Source of the DNA: Sphingobium fluviale
Lineage (GTDB): Bacteria > Pseudomonadota > Alphaproteobacteria > Sphingomonadales > Sphingomonadaceae
Length of the DNA: 64,000 nucleotides
NCBI RefSeq assembly: GCF_004122115.1
Contig: NZ_SBKP01000010.1
Span: 51,880 to 115,879 of the forward strand
Reading direction: 5' to 3'
The notes beneath the pieces were generated by a model. The model had not been told where the DNA came from. It ran no database searches and saw nothing but the letters and a program-made list of their open reading frames with translations. This document shows positions 29,007-38,420 of the stretch, in pieces. The first letter of the stretch is position 1. Every line of letters starts with the position of its first letter. A program made the translations under genes and the position numbers.

Positions 29007-30308
29007 ATGGTCGATTTTTCCCGCGTGGCGTTTTACGCCAGCGCAGTGACGGGGGCTGTCGCCCTGGTTTTCGGCGCGGGACTATTCTCGGCGCGCGGTG
29101 ACAATGCGGTCGCGCGGGCGGCCTTTGGCGTGTATGACGATACCAAGGCGTTGATCCGCGAAATTCCCAACCTCACTGGCGAACGCCCGATCCACTTTCT
29201 TGCGCCCGCGCGCTACCCCGGCAAGGGCGTGACGCTGAACAAGACCTCCGGCGACGATCTCGTCCTGCTGTCAGGCTTCATTGGAGACAACCAGCACGCG
29301 CAGCTGATGCGGCGCGACGGATCGGTGCTGGCAAGCTGGAATTTGTCGCCGCTGGAGCAACTGCCGAGCGCAGGGCAGTGCCGCAATGTGCCGCAGACCA
29401 ACTGGAACAGCGCGGCGCACAATGTACTGATCGGGCAGGATGGCTCGGTGCTGTTCAGCTATGAATCCTGCGGCATGGTGAAGCTCGATCGCTGTGGCAA
29501 AAAGATTTGGGCGACTAAAGAACTCACCCATCATTCACCCAATCTGATGGCGAATGGCGAGATCGTCATCGGCGGGAGTGATTATATCAGCAAGCCGACG
29601 CGCTGGCCCTTTACGGAACCCTATTGGGAAGACGTGATCCGCGTCTATGACGCCCAGGGCAAGCTCATCAGGCAGCGCGCGATCACCGATCTGTTCGCCC
29701 GCAACGGCATGCTTGCGGCGCTCACCTCGCACTCTGACGACAACCCCAAGACCGATGGCGAGTTTCATCTGAACGAGGTGGAAGAGCTGCCTGCCGCACT
29801 CGCCGGAGCATTTCCGATGTTTGCGCCGGGCGATCTGCTGATCTCGATCCGCAACCTCAACATGATTCTGGTGGCAGACGCGAAGCTGGAGCGGATCAAA
29901 TGGTATCGCGTCGGCCCGTGGATCCGCCAGCATGACCCGGACTGGGGCGCAGACGGGCGGATAACGGTGTTTGACAACCACCCTGACGGCACGGAGGATG
30001 GCACCCGCTTCGGCGGCAGCCGCATCATCGCCGTCAACCCCGCAACGGGCGAGACGCAGACCCTTTATGGCGGGCGCAAGGGCCAGCATTTCTTCACCAA
30101 CCAGCGCGGACTGCACCAGATGCTGGGCGATGGCAGCATGCTGATTACCGAGGCAAACGCGGGGCGGGCGTTTCAGGCCGACCGCGCCGGGCGGATCGTC
30201 TGGCAATATGTCAATCGCTATGACGACAAGGAGGCGGCGTGGCTCAATGGGGTAGAGAGCTATCCGTCCTCATACTTCAAGGTGAAAGACTGGTCCTGCA
30301 GCAAATAG
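29007..30308 (+). CDS. Arylsulfotransferase (ASST)-like membrane-anchored protein
   Basis: 433 aa. One N-terminal transmembrane anchor (about 6-27) and a beta-propeller-type body. The repeat-like blades include LLISIRNLNMILVAD, KWYRVGPWIRQHDPDWGADGRITVFDNH and RAFQADRAGRIVWQYVNRY; the RQHD and FDNH elements match the aryl-sulfate sulfotransferase family 2 pattern. Bacterial ASST enzymes move sulfate between phenols in the periplasm, but anchored relatives of this size are uncharacterised. Upstream 198 bp is shared with divergent dnaE. Confidence 0.7.
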   Translation: MVDFSRVAFYASAVTGAVALVFGAGLFSARGDNAVARAAFGVYDDTKALIREIPNLTGERPIHFLAPARYPGKGVTLNKTSGDDLVLLSGFIGDNQHAQLMRRDGSVLASWNLSPLEQLPSAGQCRNVPQTNWNSAAHNVLIGQDGSVLFSYESCGMVKLDRCGKKIWATKELTHHSPNLMANGEIVIGGSDYISKPTRWPFTEPYWEDVIRVYDAQGKLIRQRAITDLFARNGMLAALTSHSDDNPKTDGEFHLNEVEELPAALAGAFPMFAPGDLLISIRNLNMILVADAKLERIKWYRVGPWIRQHDPDWGADGRITVFDNHPDGTEDGTRFGGSRIIAVNPATGETQTLYGGRKGQHFFTNQRGLHQMLGDGSMLITEANAGRAFQADRAGRIVWQYVNRYDDKEAAWLNGVESYPSSYFKVKDWSCSK

Positions 30309-30354
30309 GGAACGAACAGATCGGAACATTTCGCAGGCCCGCATGAGCGGAATG

Positions 30355-31944
30355 TTAGTGCCGGAAGTGGCGCATGCCTGTGAATACCATCGCGAGGCCC
30401 GCCTCATTCGCCGCAGCGATCACCTCGTCGTCGCGCATGGAGCCTCCCGGCTGGATTACTGCCGTAGCCCCCGCTTCGACCGCTGCCATCAGCCCGTCCG
30501 CGAACGGGAAGAAGGCATCTGACGCCACCGCGCTGCCCACGGTGCGCGCGTTCGCCCAGCCGAAAGTCTGTGCGGCTTCCAGCGCTTTTGCAGCGGCGAT
30601 GCGCGAGCTGTCTCGCCGGTTCATCTGCCCCGCGCCGATGCCCGCCGTCACGCCGTCTTTTGCGTAGACGATGGCGTTGGACTTCACATGCTTGGCCACT
30701 GTCCACGCGAACAGACAGTCGGCGATTTCTTGGCTTGTCGGCGCCCGCTTGGTCACGGTCTTCAGCATGTCGCGCGTCAAGCGGCCATTGTCGCGATCCT
30801 GCACCAAAATGCCGCCGGCGATCACGGTCACGCTCTGGCCGGTGCGCGCCGGATCGGGCAGGCCGTCGGTCAGCAGCAGGCGCAGATTTTTCTTCTTGGC
30901 GAACACGGCCTTCGCGGCATCATCGGCGCCGGGGGCTACAACGACCTCGGTGAAGATGCCGCTGATCGCTTCGGCGGTCGGGCCATCCAGGGGCCGGTTG
31001 ACCGCTATGATGCCGCCAAAGGCCGAAACGCTGTCGCACTCGAAGGCGTTCTTATAGGCTTCCGCCAGCGTAGCCCCGGTGGCAACGCCGCACGGGTTGG
31101 CGTGCTTTACGATCACTACAGTGGGCGGCCCATCGCGAAACTCGGCGAGCAACTCCAGCGCGGCATTGGCATCGTTCAGGTTGTTGTAGCTCAGTTCCTT
31201 GCCCTGCACCTGCTCAGCCTGACCAATGCCGGAGACATGCGGCCCGGCGGGCACATAGAGCGCCGCCTCCTGATGCGGGTTCTCGCCATAGCGCAGCGGC
31301 ATGATGAGCTTGCGCGTCATCGAAACGCTGGAGGGAAACTTCTCGCCCTGGTCGACGGTCATGAACCAATGAGAGATCATGCCATCATAAGCGGCGGTGG
31401 CTGCATAGGCCTTGGCCGCACACAGGCGGCGGAAATCATAGGTGGTGGCGCCGTCATTCGCAGCCATTTCCTCGATCAGGCGGGCATAATCGGCGGGATC
31501 AGTGACGATCGTCACGCTCTCATGGTTCTTGGCGGCGGAGCGGACCATCGACGGACCGCCAATGTCTATATTCTCGATAATTTCCTCGCGGCTCGCGCCC
31601 TTCGCCACCGTCTGGGCGAAGGGGTAGAGGTTCACCACCACGAGGTCGATCGGCTCGATCGTATGCTCGGCCATCGAGGCGACATGCTCGGCATTGCCGC
31701 GCACGGCAAGCAACCCGCCATGCACATTGGGGTGCAGAGTTTTCACCCGCCCGTCCATCATTTCGGGGAAGCCGGTGAGGTCCGATATATCCGCCACGTC
31801 CAGCCCAGCCTCACGCAGCGCCTTAGCCGTGCCGCCGGTGGAGACGAGCGCAACGCCATGCGCGGCCAGCGCCTTGCCCAGATCCACAAGCCCCGTCTTG
31901 TCGGACACAGACAACAGCGCCCGCCCGATCTTTACATTCGTCAT
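30355..31944 (-). CDS. purH: Bifunctional AICAR transformylase/IMP cyclohydrolase PurH
   Basis: Last two steps of IMP synthesis. N-terminal MGS-like cyclohydrolase ([36 protein letters not shown]), then the transformylase with [22 protein letters not shown] and [11 protein letters not shown]-terminal segment [27 protein letters not shown] and [15 protein letters not shown]. 529 aa from the ATG at 31944. Follows the heparinase-like gene by 14 bp, and so is the end of the rpe operon. Confidence 0.97.
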   Translation of the reverse strand: MTNVKIGRALLSVSDKTGLVDLGKALAAHGVALVSTGGTAKALREAGLDVADISDLTGFPEMMDGRVKTLHPNVHGGLLAVRGNAEHVASMAEHTIEPIDLVVVNLYPFAQTVAKGASREEIIENIDIGGPSMVRSAAKNHESVTIVTDPADYARLIEEMAANDGATTYDFRRLCAAKAYAATAAYDGMISHWFMTVDQGEKFPSSVSMTRKLIMPLRYGENPHQEAALYVPAGPHVSGIGQAEQVQGKELSYNNLNDANAALELLAEFRDGPPTVVIVKHANPCGVATGATLAEAYKNAFECDSVSAFGGIIAVNRPLDGPTAEAISGIFTEVVVAPGADDAAKAVFAKKKNLRLLLTDGLPDPARTGQSVTVIAGGILVQDRDNGRLTRDMLKTVTKRAPTSQEIADCLFAWTVAKHVKSNAIVYAKDGVTAGIGAGQMNRRDSSRIAAAKALEAAQTFGWANARTVGSAVASDAFFPFADGLMAAVEAGATAVIQPGGSMRDDEVIAAANEAGLAMVFTGMRHFRH

Positions 31945-31958
31945 ATTGGAGTTCCCCG

Positions 31959-33707
31959 TTATCCCACCCGTTTCAGCAGCCAGCCCAGCGAGTTGCCGCC
32001 CGGCTCGGCCATGGCGCTGACGACAAGCTGTTTGCTGGCATGCGGGCGGCCCTCGCCATCGACCCACAGGCTGTCTTCGATAGAGAGCTTGCCGGTGCCG
32101 CAGCGAAACTGCCACAGCGCCGCCATATCGATACGCAGCAGCGCGCCCTGTTCGTCCGCCGTCAACGATGCGTCGACATGCGGCGCGAGATGAAAGCGCA
32201 GCACGAACGGCACGGTTGCCGGCTTCTTGCGCCGCTGCGCGGGCAGCAGCATGTCTTCACCGCGAATATCCTTGCCATCGCTGCTCACCAGCAGCAAGCG
32301 GCGGTGCATATAGCCCAGCCGCCGCACATAGCCATCATGACTGATCTCGATGCGGCTGCCGTTCTCCAGCTCCTGTCGGTGCAGCTCCACCTCTGTCACG
32401 CCCCGGCCCAACGTGCCATCGGGCAGGATCGCGGTGGAATTGCGCTCATCCAATATCAGCGTGCTGTGCGCGGCGGTGGTGCGTAGCCCCTGCGCGAGGT
32501 CATCGGGGATATGCGCTCCCGCAAGATCAGCTCCGCCACAGCTCACGATCAGCCTATCCGGCCCATCGCTCAGCTCTATCGCGCCGGTGGACGCGCAACC
32601 AGCGCCCGCCATCCGCGTCGCCGGGGGCGGCGCGGCATCGACCAGCAGTACGGTCGCCCCGGCGGCGATGCGTTGATAGCCCCAGTCCCTCGCCTGCCGC
32701 AGCGGGCGGGTGCGAACGCTGCTGGCCTGCACAATCTTCTCGACCTGCGCCGCATCGACTGCGCCCGCGCCCTGCCAGCTTGCCAGCCCGCCATCGCCAT
32801 GGGTGATGCCCAGCAACGCGGCGACAGTGCGCGCCAATGTCTCGGTGAGCCAGCTCGGCGCTTCCTCGCGCACCGCATCATAGGCGGCATTCAGCATCGA
32901 GAGCAGCTCGATCGCGCGCAGCAGATCCGTCGGAGAGCGGCTGATGATGCCGCCGTCGCTGTAGAGGGTGCTTTCCAGCGTACGCTTGAGACCTGCCTCG
33001 GCAAAGGCGCGGCGCGGGCCGCCGCCCGGCAGCAGCAGACCAGCCGCCACGATCCCGCCCCAGCCGACAAGGCGCGGAAGGCCGACCGGCGCCTTGTCTG
33101 CGCTGCGATCCAGGTGGCGGGCGGTGCGCGCAAAGCAGGTGAGCAACAGCGAACGATAGATGAGGTCGTTGCTGGAGAGGATATAGGGCGCGTAGGCCGC
33201 CCAGAAGATCAGCCGCCAGCCCGCATTTTCGGGTGCCCATGCGGGTTCGCTCGGCTTTTCGGCATGCGCGGAGAGCCAGCGGCGCAGCACCCCTTCTGCA
33301 ATGGACGCACCTTGCTCGCGCGTTGCGACGGTGGCGAGATCGCGCAACCAGCGGAAGCCATGCAGATACTCCGCCAGCGGAGCAGACATTGGCGCGGCAA
33401 AATCGACATCGGCAACCGGCAGCTTCTGCCCGCGAAACAGGAAATATCCCGCGCGGATCGCCTTTCCGGCGCGTGCCTCGCCCGCCACCTTGTCTTCCGG
33501 CACGGCAAGCAGCTTGAGCGGATATTTGCCGCGCAGGCGCATGCTGTGCAGAGGTGTGCGCCATGTCAGGCGATAAAACTGATTGGCAACGCGTTCGGCC
33601 AGCGAAATGCCCTGGTCATTGGAAAGGCGGATGAGGCGTTTGCCGGTCTCTATGCCGTCCGCCTCTTGCGTCTCGTTCTGGAAGAAGGGGTTGGACAGGT
33701 CGTTCAT
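31959..33707 (-). CDS. Heparinase II/III-family protein
   Basis: 582 aa: an alpha/alpha-barrel N-domain and a beta-sandwich C-domain. The catalytic-region segments include [23 protein letters not shown] [34 protein letters not shown] and [12 protein letters not shown]. Family members are polysaccharide lyases; sphingomonad copies beside rpe and purH are strictly co-located, but the substrate is undefined. Its start overlaps the rpe stop (ATGA), and purH follows after 14 bp. No signal peptide is evident, which is odd for a lyase. Confidence 0.82.
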   Translation of the reverse strand: MNDLSNPFFQNETQEADGIETGKRLIRLSNDQGISLAERVANQFYRLTWRTPLHSMRLRGKYPLKLLAVPEDKVAGEARAGKAIRAGYFLFRGQKLPVADVDFAAPMSAPLAEYLHGFRWLRDLATVATREQGASIAEGVLRRWLSAHAEKPSEPAWAPENAGWRLIFWAAYAPYILSSNDLIYRSLLLTCFARTARHLDRSADKAPVGLPRLVGWGGIVAAGLLLPGGGPRRAFAEAGLKRTLESTLYSDGGIISRSPTDLLRAIELLSMLNAAYDAVREEAPSWLTETLARTVAALLGITHGDGGLASWQGAGAVDAAQVEKIVQASSVRTRPLRQARDWGYQRIAAGATVLLVDAAPPPATRMAGAGCASTGAIELSDGPDRLIVSCGGADLAGAHIPDDLAQGLRTTAAHSTLILDERNSTAILPDGTLGRGVTEVELHRQELENGSRIEISHDGYVRRLGYMHRRLLLVSSDGKDIRGEDMLLPAQRRKKPATVPFVLRFHLAPHVDASLTADEQGALLRIDMAALWQFRCGTGKLSIEDSLWVDGEGRPHASKQLVVSAMAEPGGNSLGWLLKRVG

Positions 33708-34366
33708 GCGCCGCGCAGACCCCTGATGTTGGCGGCATAGGCATCTGGGCCGCCGCGGAATGTGGCCGTGCCCGCCACCAGCACGTCCGCCCCGGCGGCG
33801 ATGACACGAGGTGCGCTATTCTGGTCCACCCCGCCATCCACTTGCAGATGGATCGGCTTGCCAAGCTTGTCGATGCTCTTGCGGATCGCCTCGATCTTTC
33901 TGAGCTGGCTCTCGATGAAGCTCTGCCCGCCAAAGCCGGGGTTCACGCTCATCACCAGCACGAGGTCGATTTCCTCCAGCACATAGTCCAGCATCTTGGC
34001 CGGAGTGGAGGGATTGAGCGAAACACCCGCCTTCTTGCCCAGCGCCTTGATCCGCTGGATCGTACGATGGAGATGCGGCCCGGCCTCCTGATGCACAGTG
34101 ATGATGTCGCTTCCCGCCTCTGCAAAGGCATCGAGCATCGGGTCCACCGGGCTGATCATCAGGTGTACGTCCATCACCTTGGCCGTGTGCGGACGAAGCG
34201 CCTTCACCACCATAGGGCCGATCGTGATATTGGGCACGAAATGCCCGTCCATTACATCGACATGAACCCAATCCGCCCCGGCAGCGTCAATCGCGCGCAC
34301 TTCCTCGCCCAGACGGGAGAAATCCGCCGAGAGGATGGAGGGTGAGATGAGAACCGGCCTGCCCAT
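33704..34366 (-). CDS. rpe: Ribulose-phosphate 3-epimerase
   Basis: TIM-barrel epimerase of the pentose phosphate pathway, 220 aa. Signatures: [37 protein letters not shown] with catalytic Asp and metal-binding His, and [13 protein letters not shown] plus [28 protein letters not shown]. First gene of the rpe-heparinase-purH run, with ATGA overlap to the next. Confidence 0.97.
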   Translation of the reverse strand: MGRPVLISPSILSADFSRLGEEVRAIDAAGADWVHVDVMDGHFVPNITIGPMVVKALRPHTAKVMDVHLMISPVDPMLDAFAEAGSDIITVHQEAGPHLHRTIQRIKALGKKAGVSLNPSTPAKMLDYVLEEIDLVLVMSVNPGFGGQSFIESQLRKIEAIRKSIDKLGKPIHLQVDGGVDQNSAPRVIAAGADVLVAGTATFRGGPDAYAANIRGLRGA

Positions 34367-34415
34367 GAACGCATCGCCTTACCCTTGCGCGCGCTGCGGC
34401 GCAACAGGGCTTACT

Positions 34416-34452
34416 CCTCGTTATGCCGAAATTTCGGCACGGTAAGACGAGG
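34416..34452. repeat. Nested palindrome upstream of rpe
   Basis: A perfect 14-bp palindrome GCCGAAATTTCGGC (34425-34438) lies inside a wider inverted pair, CCTCGT (34416-34421) and ACGAGG (34447-34452). It is 50-86 bp before the rpe start. Such nesting suits a dimeric repressor site or a cruciform; no known regulator is identified. Confidence 0.5.
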
Positions 34453-34627
34453 TGAAGGAGCAAGCGGATCATCTATTTTTGGCATAGGATGACAATTTAA
34501 TGAAAAGATACGATTTTCTCTTGATAGTTAACCCTTAATTAGGACAGAATTGTAAAAAATGGCCGCTAAAGCATAAGTGTCGGGAAGTTCAGGGGGAGGA
34601 TTCACACGTGCTGAGGTGAATCCGTTT

Positions 34628-35683
34628 ATGCAAGACGACATTTTGAAGCTGGCGTTCGAGGTTTCCCGCATCACGGGGGAAAAGATCGCGGTGATAGACC
34701 GGATCATGATGCGGACCCGGATGCTTTCCATGAATGCACGGCTGGAATCTACCCGCGCGGGCGAGGCGGGCCTTGGCTTTGGCGTCGTGGCGCGCGAGAT
34801 GGGCGTTGTGGCAGAGGAAGTGAACGCGCTTTCCGCCCAGCTTCAGAGTGAAATCGCCGCCAACACCGCCCGCATCGAGAGCGCCGGACGCCACATGATG
34901 CAGGAGTTCAAGGGCCAACGCTTTGCAGACCTCGCCCGCAACGTGGTGGAAATCATCGATCGCAATCTTTACGAGCGCTCCTGCGATGTGCGCTGGTGGG
35001 CCACAGACAGCGCGATGGTCGGGGTGCTGCAACAGAAAACGCTTGAGGCATCGGCTTACGCCTGCGAGCGTCTGGCGACGATTTTGCGATCCTATACCGT
35101 CTATCTCGATCTGTGGGTGGCGGATCGCTCTGGCCGTGTGGTCGCGACCGGGCGCGGCAGCCGCTTTCCCAATGCGATCAACCAGAATGTCTCCGAGACA
35201 GAATGGTTCAAGAGCGGCCTTGCCACCCGCAGCGGCGATGATTTTGCGGTGTGCGACATCACGCGCAACGGCGTGCTCGGTAATGCGCAGGTCGCTACCT
35301 ATTCCACCGCCATCCGCAAGGGTGGGGCAACCGATGGCGAAGTGCTCGGCGTGCTGGGTATCTTTTTCGACTGGGAACCGCAGGCGCGCGACATTGTGCA
35401 GGGTGTGGCGCTGACAGAGGCAGAGCGGGCGGAGACGCGGGTGATGCTCTTGAACTCAAAACATCAGGTGATCGCCGCGTCCGACAAATCCTGTTCGCTT
35501 AGCGAGGTTTACCCGATCAAGTCAGATGCCAAGCAGGGCTTTTATCAGGAAGGGCAGCGCATGGTCTGCTATGCGCTCACCCCAGGCTATGAAACCTATC
35601 AGGGGCTTGGCTGGTATGGCTGCATCGAGAGCAAGGTGGGTGGTGGTGCTGGCGGAGACGGCAGCTTTCAGGTCAAGCATTAA
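34628..35683 (+). CDS. Soluble methyl-accepting-type sensor with C-terminal cache-like domain
   Basis: 351 aa, no transmembrane helix. Residues about 8-95 form the helical hairpin of a chemotaxis receptor tip: RMLSMNARLESTRAGEAGLGFGVVAREMGVVAEEV corresponds to the E-x-x-x-AGE-x-G-x-GF-x-VVA-x-E tip of MCPs. Residues about 130-340 look like a PDC/cache domain (VYLDLWVADRSGRVVATG, NVSETEWFKSGLATRSGDDFAVCDI). The signalling-then-sensor order is reversed from ordinary MCPs. ATG at 34628 follows GAGGTGA; an in-frame GTG at 34577 would add 17 residues. Convergent with rsmB (11-bp overlap). Confidence 0.7.
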   Translation: MQDDILKLAFEVSRITGEKIAVIDRIMMRTRMLSMNARLESTRAGEAGLGFGVVAREMGVVAEEVNALSAQLQSEIAANTARIESAGRHMMQEFKGQRFADLARNVVEIIDRNLYERSCDVRWWATDSAMVGVLQQKTLEASAYACERLATILRSYTVYLDLWVADRSGRVVATGRGSRFPNAINQNVSETEWFKSGLATRSGDDFAVCDITRNGVLGNAQVATYSTAIRKGGATDGEVLGVLGIFFDWEPQARDIVQGVALTEAERAETRVMLLNSKHQVIAASDKSCSLSEVYPIKSDAKQGFYQEGQRMVCYALTPGYETYQGLGWYGCIESKVGGGAGGDGSFQVKH

Positions 35684-36992
35684 GCACAAGCCGCGCGACG
35701 AAAAACCCGTCCGCGCCGCCTAGTTCCTCAAGCGTGCCCGGCAGGGTGCGAACAAAGCCCTCAGGCGTGGGCGCGATCCCGGCGGGTAGCTCTTCGGTCT
35801 GAACTGGCTGGACTGCAAAGCCCGGATGGCTGGCCAGAAACGCCGCAATCTGATCTTCGCCCTCCGCGCGTTCCAATGAGCAGGTAGCGTAGATCAGCAT
35901 GCCTCCCGGCTTGAGCCAAGCTGCCGCGCGATCCAGCAGTGCTCCCTGCAACTCTGCCATTTCCGCGATCTGCCGTGGCCCCGCGCGGTAGAGCACATCG
36001 GGATGGCGGCGGAAAATGCCGGTGGCGGAGCAGGGCGCATCGAGCAGGATCAGGTCTGCGGGCGCCGCAGGCTCCCATGTCAGCGCGTCTCCCTGCGCCA
36101 CCTCCACCTGGGTGCCAAGGCCGCTGCGCACGAGATTCTCGGCCAGCCGCTCCAGCCGCTTGGCGCTCTTGTCCAGCGCAGTGACGCGCCAGCCCGCTGA
36201 GGCAAGCTGCATGGTCTTGCCGCCCGGCGCGGCGCACAGATCAAGCGCTATGCGCCCCTCACCCACCCCGGCAAGGCGCGCGGGGAGGCTGGCGGAAATG
36301 TCCTGCACCCACCAGTGGCCTTGCGTGTAGCCCGGCAGGTCTGGCACGGATACATCATGATCGAGGCGCACATGGCCAGGCATCAGCGAGGTTCCGCCCA
36401 TCATGTCGGTGATGCGCTCCGCCTCGGCAGCATCGGCAAAACTCAAGTCTATTGGCGCACGGCGGGCAAGCGCACGGGCTGCCACACTCACCATTTCTAT
36501 GCCCCATTGCCCGGCCCAGCGCTCTGTTACATCGGCAGGCAGGGTCGGCACTTCAGGCAGCTTTGCCTCAGCGCGGATCAGGCTGCCCAGCACGCCATGT
36601 ACCAGCCTGCGCGGCCCGCCTTCGGTCAAGGGCAGCGCGGTGGAAATAGCGGCGTGGGGCGGGGTTTCCAGCAGCAAGATCTGCACCAGCGCCATGCGCA
36701 ACACCATACGCGATTTGACATCGGGCGGGATCGGCTGCTCGGTCACAGTGTCGATCAGCGCATCGAGATCGGGCAGCCAACGCAGCACATCTGCTGCGAT
36801 TGCATGGGCCAGCCCCTTGTCCGAGCCGCGCGTCAGCCCTTGCGTCGCGGCATGGAGCGCTGTCTCCAGCGGTTCGCCCCGGCGCAGCACCGCATCAAGC
36901 AGGCGCAGGGCAGCCCTGCGCGCGGCAAGGCCGGGAACATCGGCTTCTTTCAGGGGGCGGCGGCGCCTGGGCGTAGAGGTTGGCTTGGGCAT
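35673..36992 (-). CDS. rsmB: 16S rRNA (cytosine-C5)-methyltransferase RsmB-like
   Basis: 439 aa. N-terminal NusB-like domain (about 20-150, ARRAALRLLDAVLRRGEPLE) and C-terminal SAM-dependent methyltransferase: LDLCAAPGGKTMQLA binds [11 protein letters not shown] carries the first catalytic Cys and ATCSLERAEGEDQ the second. Modifies cytosine 967 of 16S rRNA in E. coli. ATG at 36992 (MPKPTSTP) is used; the open frame upstream runs over the DUF1674 gene's promoter and has no family match. Confidence 0.93.
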   Translation of the reverse strand: MPKPTSTPRRRRPLKEADVPGLAARRAALRLLDAVLRRGEPLETALHAATQGLTRGSDKGLAHAIAADVLRWLPDLDALIDTVTEQPIPPDVKSRMVLRMALVQILLLETPPHAAISTALPLTEGGPRRLVHGVLGSLIRAEAKLPEVPTLPADVTERWAGQWGIEMVSVAARALARRAPIDLSFADAAEAERITDMMGGTSLMPGHVRLDHDVSVPDLPGYTQGHWWVQDISASLPARLAGVGEGRIALDLCAAPGGKTMQLASAGWRVTALDKSAKRLERLAENLVRSGLGTQVEVAQGDALTWEPAAPADLILLDAPCSATGIFRRHPDVLYRAGPRQIAEMAELQGALLDRAAAWLKPGGMLIYATCSLERAEGEDQIAAFLASHPGFAVQPVQTEELPAGIAPTPEGFVRTLPGTLEELGGADGFFVARLVLNA

Positions 36993-37104
36993 CCCTCGCC
37001 TTAGCGTCTTTCCGGGCCGCGTAAACCCCACCACCTTGTATGCCGCGCCATCCAGTAGTATGCCGCGCCGCAGATACCCTCTCATTTCGGAAGAAGCCTC
37101 CATC

Positions 37105-37266
37105 ATGGGCAAGCGCCCCGATCATGTGCGGCCACCCGCCTATCTCTCCAAAAGCCCGCCGGTGCCAGCGCCCGATCCTGTGGACGCCGCGCCCAAGGTG
37201 ACGGAGGAGCTGAGCCCTACCCGCTATGGCGATTGGGAACGAAAAGGCATCGCCGTCGATTTCTGA
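37105..37266 (+). CDS. DUF1674 / succinate dehydrogenase assembly factor 4-like protein
   Basis: 53 aa. Too small for most gene finders, but the C-terminal SPTRYGDWERKGIAVDF is the DUF1674 signature, shared with mitochondrial SDHAF4 (Sdh8), which protects the flavinated SdhA subunit before complex II assembly. The N-terminal half is Pro-rich. Divergent from rsmB by 112 bp. Confident in the family, less in the function in bacteria. Confidence 0.88.
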   Translation: MGKRPDHVRPPAYLSKSPPVPAPDPVDAAPKVTEELSPTRYGDWERKGIAVDF

Positions 37267-37348
37267 AGCGGGGCGTCAGAAAAACCTCAACCTTTTACAA
37301 CTATGAAGTGCGCCAAACGCGAATCAATATCCTGAGTGAAAGGCTCTC

Positions 37349-38224
37349 ATGGCTCATAAACCTATCCGCAAGGCCGTGTTCCCCGTGGCGGGCATGGGCA
37401 CCCGTTTCCTGCCTGCGACCAAGGCGGTGCCAAAGGAATTGCTGCCGGTGGTGGACCGCCCTCTGATCCAGTACGCGGTCGATGAAGCGATCGAGGCGGG
37501 GATCGAGACGATGATTTTCGTAAACGGGCGCGGCAAGGGCGCTATCGAGGATCATTTCGATATGGCGTTCGAGCTGGAGACGACGCAGGCCGCCCGCGGC
37601 AAGAGCGTCGATGCTCTCAAGGGCACCCGCCTTACCCCCGGCAACGCCGTGTTCGTGCGCCAGCAGGAGCCGCTGGGCCTTGGCCACGCGATCTGGTGCG
37701 CGCGCGACATCGTGGGCGACGAGCCGTTTGCCATTTTGCTGCCCGACGAATTCATGCACGGCAAGCCGGGCAAGGGCTGCCTCAAGCAGATGGTCGACGC
37801 CTATAACAAGACCGGCGGAAACCTCATCTGCGCGCTGGAGGTGCCGATGGAGCAGACGCCGAGCTATGGCGTGCTTGACCCCGGCGCGCGCAACGGCGCG
37901 CTGACGGAGGTGAAGGGGCTGGTCGAAAAGCCCGCAGCCGGGACCGCGCCATCCAACCTCATCATCGCCGGGCGCTATATATTGCAGCCGCAAGTGATGC
38001 AGCATCTCGCGCGGCATGAAAAAGGCGCAGGCGGCGAAATCCAGCTAACGGACGCGATGGCGGCAATGATCGGCAATCAGCCGTTTCACGGCGTTACCTT
38101 CGACGGCCAGCGGTTCGATTGCGGATCGAAGGCGGGCTATATAGAGGCGAACCTTTCGCTGGCGCTGGAAAGCCCCGAAATCGGCGCGCACATCCGCGAA
38201 TTTGCGCGCAGGCTGGTGCTGTAG
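37349..38224 (+). CDS. galU: UTP-glucose-1-phosphate uridylyltransferase
   Basis: 291 aa. Makes UDP-glucose for exopolysaccharides. N-terminal KAVFPVAGMGTRFLPATKAVPKELLPVVDRPLIQYAVDEA is the GalU loop. Later motifs: QQEPLGLGHAIWCARD, the metal-binding LLPDEF, GLVEKPAAGTAPSNL and KAGYIEANL. It is the last host gene before the accessory region. Confidence 0.97.
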   Translation: MAHKPIRKAVFPVAGMGTRFLPATKAVPKELLPVVDRPLIQYAVDEAIEAGIETMIFVNGRGKGAIEDHFDMAFELETTQAARGKSVDALKGTRLTPGNAVFVRQQEPLGLGHAIWCARDIVGDEPFAILLPDEFMHGKPGKGCLKQMVDAYNKTGGNLICALEVPMEQTPSYGVLDPGARNGALTEVKGLVEKPAAGTAPSNLIIAGRYILQPQVMQHLARHEKGAGGEIQLTDAMAAMIGNQPFHGVTFDGQRFDCGSKAGYIEANLSLALESPEIGAHIREFARRLVL

Positions 38225-38386
38225 TTGAGCGAACTGGAAGGCCAGACCTGAGGCAAAGAAACGGCGGAAAACCGTGGAGCGGGTGAAGGGATTATAACAA
38301 GTCACTACAAATAAACAACATTTTTTGCTACAATGACCCACACAGAACCTACACAGGTACGGCATATCAAGCACTTACGCCGCCAA

Positions 38387-38407
38387 TCTGCACAGTTTCT
38401 GCACAGT
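38387..38407. repeat. Tandem 10-bp direct repeat before the integrase
   Basis: TCTGCACAGT occurs at 38387-38396 and again at 38398-38407, one base apart. Upstream two more CACAG elements occur near 38341 and 38352. Spaced short repeats just before an integrase start resemble recombinase or excisionase arm sites. Integrase binding is inference. Confidence 0.5.
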
Positions 38408-38420
38408 GGGAAGCGGAGAA

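Noticed and set aside
30688..32193. 501-residue plus-strand frame opposite purH
   Set aside because: Entirely antisense to purH and the heparinase gene; low-complexity His/Arg/Gly-rich translation and no motif.
38225..38420. tRNA gene as integration target
   Set aside because: No cloverleaf or T-loop GGTTC-type sequence could be found between galU and the integrase.
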